From: Companilactobacillus heilongjiangensis
GTDB taxonomy: Bacteria > Bacillota > Bacilli > Lactobacillales > Lactobacillaceae
Assembly: GCF_000831645.3 (NCBI RefSeq)
Contig: NZ_CP012559.1
Location: 2,542,001-2,606,000 of the forward strand
DNA length: 64,000 nucleotides
Reading direction: 5' to 3'
Made by a program: the position numbers and the translations under genes. Positions 58,919 to 64,000 of the stretch are shown in pieces (the stretch's first letter is position 1; the number at the start of each line of letters is the position of its first letter). The notes under the pieces are model-generated. The model was given only the letters and a program-made list of their open reading frames with translations, searched no databases and was not told where the DNA came from.

Positions 58919-61076
58919 CCTCGATGCAACTAAGCTTAGTTATTTCAAATTAAATAACGAAATCAACATCCCCGTAGATGGCAAAATTCCACTAAACAAG
59001 GATAAAGAAGCTGTTGCAGCCTTCTTTGCCGAAAATGTGAAACCTAATACGATGAAGTTTGATACTTTCCAAGACCACCTAGATTACCTAATCAAAGGTG
59101 ACTTCATCGAAAAATCAGTTATCGATAAGTACTCAGTTGAATTTATCGAAAATCTTTACCAATACTTGTTGGATCAACATTTTGAGTTCCAATCATTTAT
59201 GGCAGCCTATAAGTTTTACAATCAATATGCCCTAAAGACTAACGATGGTAACTATTATCTTGAAAATTATGAGATGAGAATTCTTTTTAATGCCCTTTTA
59301 TATGCCAATGGCGACCAAGATCTCGCAAAGAGTTTGGCAACTGAGATGATTGCTCAGCGTTATCAACCCGCTACACCGTCATTTTTAAATGCTGGTCGTA
59401 AGCGCCGTGGTGAATACGTTTCTTGTTTCTTACTACAAGTTACTGACGATATGAACAGTATCGGTCGAACAATCAACAGTGCCTTACAACTATCACGTAT
59501 CGGTGGTGGTGTTGGTATTACCCTATCGAACTTGCGTGAGTCAGGTTCTCCTATTAAAGGTGTCGACAATTCATCATCCGGTGTTTTGCCCGTTATGAAG
59601 TTATTGGAAGACAGTTTCAGTTACAGTAACCAACTCGGTCAAAGACAAGGTGCTGGTGCCGTTTATTTGAACGTTTTCCATCCTGATATTATTGAGTTTC
59701 TATCTGCTAAAAAAGAAAACGCTGACGAAAAGGTTCGTGTTAAGACTCTTTCACTCGGCGTTATCGTACCTGATAAATATTATGAATTAGTTCGCAACAA
59801 CGAACCGATGTATCTCTTCAGCCCTTATTCAGTTGAGCGCGTCTATGGCAAACCATTCTCATATATCGACATCACTAAAGAATATGACAACCTGGTTAAA
59901 GACGACCGCATTAAGAAATATAAAATTGATGCGCGTGAGCTTGAAGATGAAATTAGTAAACTTCAACAAGAATCTGGTTACCCATACGTCCTAAATATCG
60001 ACACCGTTAACCGTACAAATCCTATCGACGGTAAGATTATCATGAGTAATCTTTGTACTGAAATTCAACAAGTCCAAATCCCTTCTGAATTAAATGATGC
60101 TCAAGAATATACTAAATTGGGAACAGATGTCAGCTGTAACCTTGGTTCAACTAACATCTTGAATATGATGCAAAGTCCTGACTTCGGTCAATCGATTCGT
60201 TCAATGACTAGAGCTTTGACATTTGTCAGTGATGCTTCAAATATCACATCTGTTCCACCAGTTGCTAATGGTAACAAGATGAGCCATGCCATCGGATTGG
60301 GCGCTATGGGATTACATACCTTTTTAGCTTGCCATCATCTCGAATATGGCTCACCAGAAGCAATTGAGTTCATCAACGTTTACTTCATGTTGCTAAATTA
60401 CTGGACTTTAGTTGAAAGTAACAACATTGCTAAAGAACGTCATGAAACTTTCGCTAACTTTGACAAATCTAAATACGCTGACGGAACTTACTTCGATAAA
60501 TATGTCGAAAATAACTACGCTCCAAAATTAGATAACGTTAAAGAACTCTTCGCCGGTATCTTTATTCCTGAAGAAAAAGACTGGGCTGCATTAAAAGACA
60601 GCGTTATGACGGATGGTATCTATAACGCCTACCGTATGGCAGTTGCCCCTACTGGCTCAATTTCTTACATCAATAACACTAGTGCCAGTTTGCAACCCGT
60701 TACACGTCTAGTTGAAGAGAGACAAGAAAAGAAGAACGGTAAGTTATACTTCCCAGCTCCTTTCTTGAGTAACGATACAATCAAATATTACAAGTCAGCC
60801 TATGACACCGATATGCGTAAAGTTATCGATACATACGCTTCAGCCCAAGAACACATCGATCAAGGTATGAGTTTGACCCTATTCATGCGTTCCGAAATCC
60901 CAGCAGGACTATATGAATGGAAAGCTGCTGACGATACTAAACAGACAACACGTGACCTAAGTATTTTGCGTAACTACGCTTACTACAAGGGTATCAAGTC
61001 ACTTTATTATGTGAGAACATTTACCGAGAACAATGATGAAATCGGCAGTAACGAGTGTGAAAGCTGCTCAATCTAG
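58899..61076 (+). CDS. nrdE: Class Ib ribonucleotide reductase alpha subunit NrdE
   Basis: A 725-residue catalytic subunit. Visible: TPSFLNAGRKRRGEYVSCFLL (first active cysteine), NLCTEI radical-cysteine region, CNLGSTNI, the APTGSISYINNTSASLQPV phosphate loop, and the C-terminal redox pair ECESCSI. It reduces NDPs using NrdH. Starts 20 bases inside nrdI. Confidence 0.96.
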   Translation: MKLGLNNLDATKLSYFKLNNEINIPVDGKIPLNKDKEAVAAFFAENVKPNTMKFDTFQDHLDYLIKGDFIEKSVIDKYSVEFIENLYQYLLDQHFEFQSFMAAYKFYNQYALKTNDGNYYLENYEMRILFNALLYANGDQDLAKSLATEMIAQRYQPATPSFLNAGRKRRGEYVSCFLLQVTDDMNSIGRTINSALQLSRIGGGVGITLSNLRESGSPIKGVDNSSSGVLPVMKLLEDSFSYSNQLGQRQGAGAVYLNVFHPDIIEFLSAKKENADEKVRVKTLSLGVIVPDKYYELVRNNEPMYLFSPYSVERVYGKPFSYIDITKEYDNLVKDDRIKKYKIDARELEDEISKLQQESGYPYVLNIDTVNRTNPIDGKIIMSNLCTEIQQVQIPSELNDAQEYTKLGTDVSCNLGSTNILNMMQSPDFGQSIRSMTRALTFVSDASNITSVPPVANGNKMSHAIGLGAMGLHTFLACHHLEYGSPEAIEFINVYFMLLNYWTLVESNNIAKERHETFANFDKSKYADGTYFDKYVENNYAPKLDNVKELFAGIFIPEEKDWAALKDSVMTDGIYNAYRMAVAPTGSISYINNTSASLQPVTRLVEERQEKKNGKLYFPAPFLSNDTIKYYKSAYDTDMRKVIDTYASAQEHIDQGMSLTLFMRSEIPAGLYEWKAADDTKQTTRDLSILRNYAYYKGIKSLYYVRTFTENNDEIGSNECESCSI

Positions 61077-61091
61077 GAGGAATTTTTTATA

Positions 61092-62117
61092 ATGGTTGAT
61101 ACATATTACAAATCAATGAACTGGAATAAACTTGAAGACCAAATCGACAAGGAAACTTGGGAAAAGTTAACTTCTCAATTTTGGTTGGATACTAGAATCC
61201 CTCTTTCAAACGATTTAGACGATTGGCGCACCTTGAATTCCGCTGAACATACCGTTGTCGGACACGTCTTTGGTGGTTTAACACTCTTAGATACATTACA
61301 GTCACAAGATGGTATCCAAGCAATGTTAAAGGACACTCGTACTCAAGCCGAAACTGCCGTTTTCAATAACATTGAATTTATGGAATCAGTTCATGCCAAG
61401 AGTTACTCATCAATCTTCAGTACTTTAAACAGTGCCGAAGAAATTGAGGAAATTTTCGACTGGACTGATCACAACGAATATCTTCAAAAGAAAGCTAAGT
61501 TTATCAACGATATTTATCAAAATGGTGAACCATTGCAGAAAAAAGTTGCCAGTGTCTTTCTAGAAAGCTTCTTATTCTATTCTGGTTTCTACACACCACT
61601 TTACTATCTTGGTAACAACAAATTAGCTAACGTTGCAGAAATCATCAAGTTGATCATTCGTGACGAATCGGTCCACGGAACTTATATCGGTTATAAATTC
61701 CAACTCGGTTTTAACGAATTGAGCGATGATAAAAAGGCTGAATTGAAAGACTGGATGTACGATTTGCTCTATACTCTCTATGATAATGAAGAGAAATATA
61801 CTCGTGAATTGTACAAAGAGGTTGGTTGGGTCGATGAAGTTCTAGTATTCCTTCGTTATAACGCTAACAAAGCATTGATGAACCTCGGTCAAGAGCCACT
61901 ATTTCCAGATGGCAATGCCGAAGATGTCAATCCTATCGTTATGAACGGTATCTCGACTGGTACAAGTAATCATGATTTCTTCTCACAAGTTGGTAATGGT
62001 TATTTGATGGGTAAAGTTGAAGCCATGCGAGATTCTGATTACGATATTGGGCGTACTGGCGACAATAAGACACCTGATGGTAATTCATTGTTTGATAAGG
62101 TTAAAAAATTAAAATAA
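61092..62117 (+). CDS. nrdF: Class Ib ribonucleotide reductase beta subunit NrdF
   Basis: A 341-residue radical-generating subunit. Metal ligands are in NSAEHTVVGHVFGGL, NIEFMESVHAKSYSSIF and IRDESVHGTYIGYKF. It forms the tyrosyl radical with the help of NrdI. AGGAGG precedes the ATG. A hairpin repeat directly downstream probably ends the operon. Confidence 0.96.
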   Translation: MVDTYYKSMNWNKLEDQIDKETWEKLTSQFWLDTRIPLSNDLDDWRTLNSAEHTVVGHVFGGLTLLDTLQSQDGIQAMLKDTRTQAETAVFNNIEFMESVHAKSYSSIFSTLNSAEEIEEIFDWTDHNEYLQKKAKFINDIYQNGEPLQKKVASVFLESFLFYSGFYTPLYYLGNNKLANVAEIIKLIIRDESVHGTYIGYKFQLGFNELSDDKKAELKDWMYDLLYTLYDNEEKYTRELYKEVGWVDEVLVFLRYNANKALMNLGQEPLFPDGNAEDVNPIVMNGISTGTSNHDFFSQVGNGYLMGKVEAMRDSDYDIGRTGDNKTPDGNSLFDKVKKLK

Positions 62118-62124
62118 CAAAAAG

Positions 62125-62285
62125 ATGAGAGTGTGACAAAACATGGTCAGCTTTCGAGCATTAAGGCAAACAAGACTAGTAATCCGATTTTGGATTGCTA
62201 GTCTTGTTTGCCTTAAGCGGAAAAAGCTATGTTTTGTTGCACGTTTATGCTGCATATTTAAGATAAAAATAGTTATGTCACAGAA
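62125..62285 (+). repeat. Hairpin repeat family 2, full copy
   Basis: Core stem CAAACAAGACTAGTAATCC / GGATTGCTAGTCTTGTTTG with six-base loop; ends TGTGACAAAAC and GTTATGTCACA. Same family as 3459-3545 and 22943-23103. Confidence 0.85.
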
Positions 62286-62370
62286 CCATCTTTTTTACCA
62301 ATATGTAAATTGTGCAGTTAAAGATAAATTCGAATATAATGTTGATAAAGAGAAATATTTGTAATAGTTT

Positions 62371-62391
62371 ATCAACTAGCACCATGCATAT
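62371..62391. repeat. 21-base exact repeat with 13259-13279
   Basis: ATCAACTAGCACCATGCATA(T) occurs here, 45 bases before the Fic gene, and at 13259-13279 directly after glnP. The inner AACTAGCACC also occurs inverted at 12990-12999. Confidence 0.6.
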
Positions 62392-62435
62392 TGGACTCAA
62401 TTATTAAAAACTGACTGATTAAGGAGTGACGTTAA

Positions 62436-63221
62436 ATGGACAATACAAAATTAGCACGATTTATAACCTCACTGGGAAGTTTAAATGATTATGGCAGTAC
62501 TGTCGCTCAGACTAAAAAAGCGTTGGATGCAAAATCTAGTGCGCCACTCGAACAGAATAATCATGATGTCGCAATATTTGAGGATGCAATAAGTGGTATT
62601 GAAGCCATTAAAAAGATTGGCTTTAGCGTTGATGGTATTATCGCAGTAAATAAGAATTTTGATTCACCTGATGACGAAGAGCCCAACATTCCAGGACATT
62701 TAAGAAATGCTATGTGGAATGAAGCTGCTCGTATTGTCGTCACGACTGATTCTAGAGCTCGTCAATCCGATAATTATTTTCCACCTGAAATAGTCACTCA
62801 ATCTGATTTGAGTAAAATAGTGGAAGAATACAAAAACTCATTGAAGGCCGAAAAAGATGCTTGGCGGGTATTTGCAAGTATATCTAAGCTACAGCCGTTT
62901 CAAGATGGCAACAAAAGAACAGCCTTAATCTCAGCCAATGCTGCTTATGAAGCATGGGAAAATGAAAATTATTTAGTACTGCCTTTCAGTGATTTAGATC
63001 GAGCAGACTTTACAATCCAATTAATGCGTTATTACAAGGCTGACAGTAAATCAGAAGAAAACAAATATCTTGACCGTATGATAGACATTCTACCTTCTGC
63101 TAAAGAACGTGAAACTAAACTGAGAGCCCCATTATCCCCAGAAGAGATAAACAAAGAAAAGTTGGCAACAACTTATAAAGTTAAACCACAATTTCGAAAC
63201 GAAAATAACAAAAATTTCTAA
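62436..63221 (+). CDS. Fic-domain protein without catalytic histidine
   Basis: A 261-residue protein. The Fic motif at residues 152-163 reads LQPFQDGNKRTA where active enzymes have HPFxDGNxR; Gln153 replaces the catalytic histidine, while the phosphate loop (DGNKR) is intact. An N-terminal helical part and a charged tail (EEINKEKLATTYKVKP) flank it. Active Fic enzymes transfer AMP or phosphate to proteins; this one could bind nucleotide but should be inactive or use another mechanism. No antitoxin-like neighbour is seen. AAGGAGTGA precedes the ATG. Confidence 0.85.
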   Translation: MDNTKLARFITSLGSLNDYGSTVAQTKKALDAKSSAPLEQNNHDVAIFEDAISGIEAIKKIGFSVDGIIAVNKNFDSPDDEEPNIPGHLRNAMWNEAARIVVTTDSRARQSDNYFPPEIVTQSDLSKIVEEYKNSLKAEKDAWRVFASISKLQPFQDGNKRTALISANAAYEAWENENYLVLPFSDLDRADFTIQLMRYYKADSKSEENKYLDRMIDILPSAKERETKLRAPLSPEEINKEKLATTYKVKPQFRNENNKNF

Positions 63222-63254
63222 GACATCCCGATAACGGTTTGAATCTAGGCGCAT

Positions 63255-63300
63255 AAAAAAGCTGTTGAACTTGATTAATTCAAGTCCAACAGCTTTTTTA
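63255..63300. terminator. Bidirectional terminator Fic / OhrR
   Basis: AAAAAAGCTGTTGAACTTGA / TCAAGTCCAACAGCTTTTTT with a short loop. Confidence 0.9.
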
Positions 63301-63309
63301 ATTGATATT

Positions 63310-63750
63310 TTACTTAGTAATATTACCGTACAACTTTTTAGTGAGATCTTCTAAACTGTCCCATTCTTCTTTGGTGAAACCACTTTTACTAACTAATGAT
63401 TGTGGCAAGTCTTTCAATGCTTCACGTTTCTTGAGACCATCTTCAGTCAAATAAACGTTAACAACTCGCTCATCTTCTTTACTTCGCTGACGAACTACTA
63501 AATTTTCATGTTCAAGGCGTTTCAATAATGGTGTTAAGGTACCAGAATCAAGTGACAATAATTCACCCATCTGTTTGACCGATAATTCTTTATACTGATA
63601 CAGCGCTACAAGTACTAGGTATTGTGGATATGTTATGCCATTAGCGCTCAATCCGTCGTGATACAACTTTTGAATGGCACGCGATGTTGCGTAAAGCGAG
63701 AAACACAAATGATCGTCCAAAGGCAGGGGCTGACTCGTATCTACAAACAT
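63310..63750 (-). CDS. ohrR: MarR-family peroxide regulator OhrR
   Basis: A 146-residue winged-helix protein with the OhrR N-terminal pattern LDDHLCFSLYATSRAIQKLY; Cys16 is the redox-sensing cysteine of OhrR. ANGITYPQYLVLVALY and LSLDSGTLTPLLKRLE complete the DNA-binding domain. Organic peroxides oxidise the cysteine and release the DNA. The usual target, an ohr peroxidase gene, is not in the window but could start to the right. AGGAGG precedes the ATG. Confidence 0.9.
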   Translation of the reverse strand: MFVDTSQPLPLDDHLCFSLYATSRAIQKLYHDGLSANGITYPQYLVLVALYQYKELSVKQMGELLSLDSGTLTPLLKRLEHENLVVRQRSKEDERVVNVYLTEDGLKKREALKDLPQSLVSKSGFTKEEWDSLEDLTKKLYGNITK

Positions 63751-63944
63751 ATTGTTGCCTCCTTTAATACCGTATTTACCATGTATTCTATGCTTTTTAA
63801 ACTCAATTGTAAATTATTCTATTTTGCACAACCCAACAATGCCATAGCATCTAATTATAATATTAGTTATTATATGTACTGACATTTTATTATATTAATT
63901 ATATAAAAATACAATGGATTTTTACTCTTATCTTACGTGTACTA

Positions 63945-63965
63945 AGTGTATATATTTGATACACT
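63945..63965. promoter_or_regulatory. Inverted repeat near the right window edge
   Basis: AGTGTAT-N7-ATACACT, upstream of a rightward GGAAGGAA site near 63975. A candidate operator for a gene beyond the window. The rest of 63751-64000 is AT-rich with no gene seen. Confidence 0.4.
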
Positions 63966-64000
63966 CACTTTATGGAAGGAATTTGTGCGCGTAAGGGGAA

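Noticed and set aside
1-64000. CRISPR array
   Set aside because: Repeats are long, self-complementary and dispersed between genes, with no regular short repeat-spacer pattern and no cas genes.
1-64000. Insertion sequences or prophage as source of the repeats
   Set aside because: No transposase, integrase or phage structural gene is seen; the repeats have no coding capacity of their own.

Overview
The window is a low-GC Firmicutes chromosome segment, almost certainly from the Lactobacillaceae. The evidence is the lactobacillus-type T-box, the class Ib nrdHIEF operon with NrdR boxes, a GntR/Ytr-type ABC operon, PlnC-like LytTR regulation, an LVIS_2131-type membrane protein and an enterocin A immunity-type protein. 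A Companilactobacillus-like species is my best guess, but this is inference. I see no prophage, transposase, CRISPR array, tRNA or rRNA.

Layout. 0-6 kb: two histidine phosphatase paralogs, a PEPCK/HprK-like P-loop protein, a secreted protein and a CoA-disulfide reductase with rhodanese domain. 6-10.5 kb: a ProX-type deacylase and a MacB-like exporter operon. 11-16 kb: a NhaC-family transporter under a T-box, and a glnQHMP-type amino acid ABC operon. 17-23 kb: a BceAB-type exporter with a BceR-type operator, an amino acid permease and a DHH phosphoesterase. 23-40.5 kb: an accessory region for peptide sensing and membrane defence. It holds two XRE-membrane proteins, several soluble-tail membrane paralogs, tiny two-helix proteins, a GntR-controlled ABC operon, two HPK10 kinases with a LytTR regulator, an MFS exporter and a bacteriocin immunity-type protein. 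40.7-48 kb: hflX behind a uORF/hairpin leader, then oppABCDF. 48-50 kb and 54 kb: gene-poor stretches with a new-looking family of C-rich-loop RNAs. 50-58 kb: YagU, a sugar symporter, RarA, RpiA, an NlpC/P60 endopeptidase and a guanylate-kinase-like protein. 58-64 kb: nrdHIEF, a Fic protein lacking its catalytic histidine, and OhrR.

The most striking feature is an intergenic repeat of about 180 bp present in 25 copies, including degenerate ones. Each folds as an outer stem plus three hairpins (a cloverleaf), with many compensatory changes in the stems. Copies follow an orientation rule: each reverse copy is followed by a forward copy, usually after a 165-260 bp AT-rich spacer. A second, smaller hairpin repeat family has three copies.

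Other unusual points: the two adjacent sensor kinases are reciprocally degenerate. One has lost the phospho-acceptor histidine and keeps the ATP site; the other keeps the histidine and has lost the G-box. They look like an obligate heteromeric kinase. A textbook plantaricin-type LytTR box (two TACGTTNAT repeats, 12 bp apart) lies about 6 kb away, in front of a 62-residue membrane protein.
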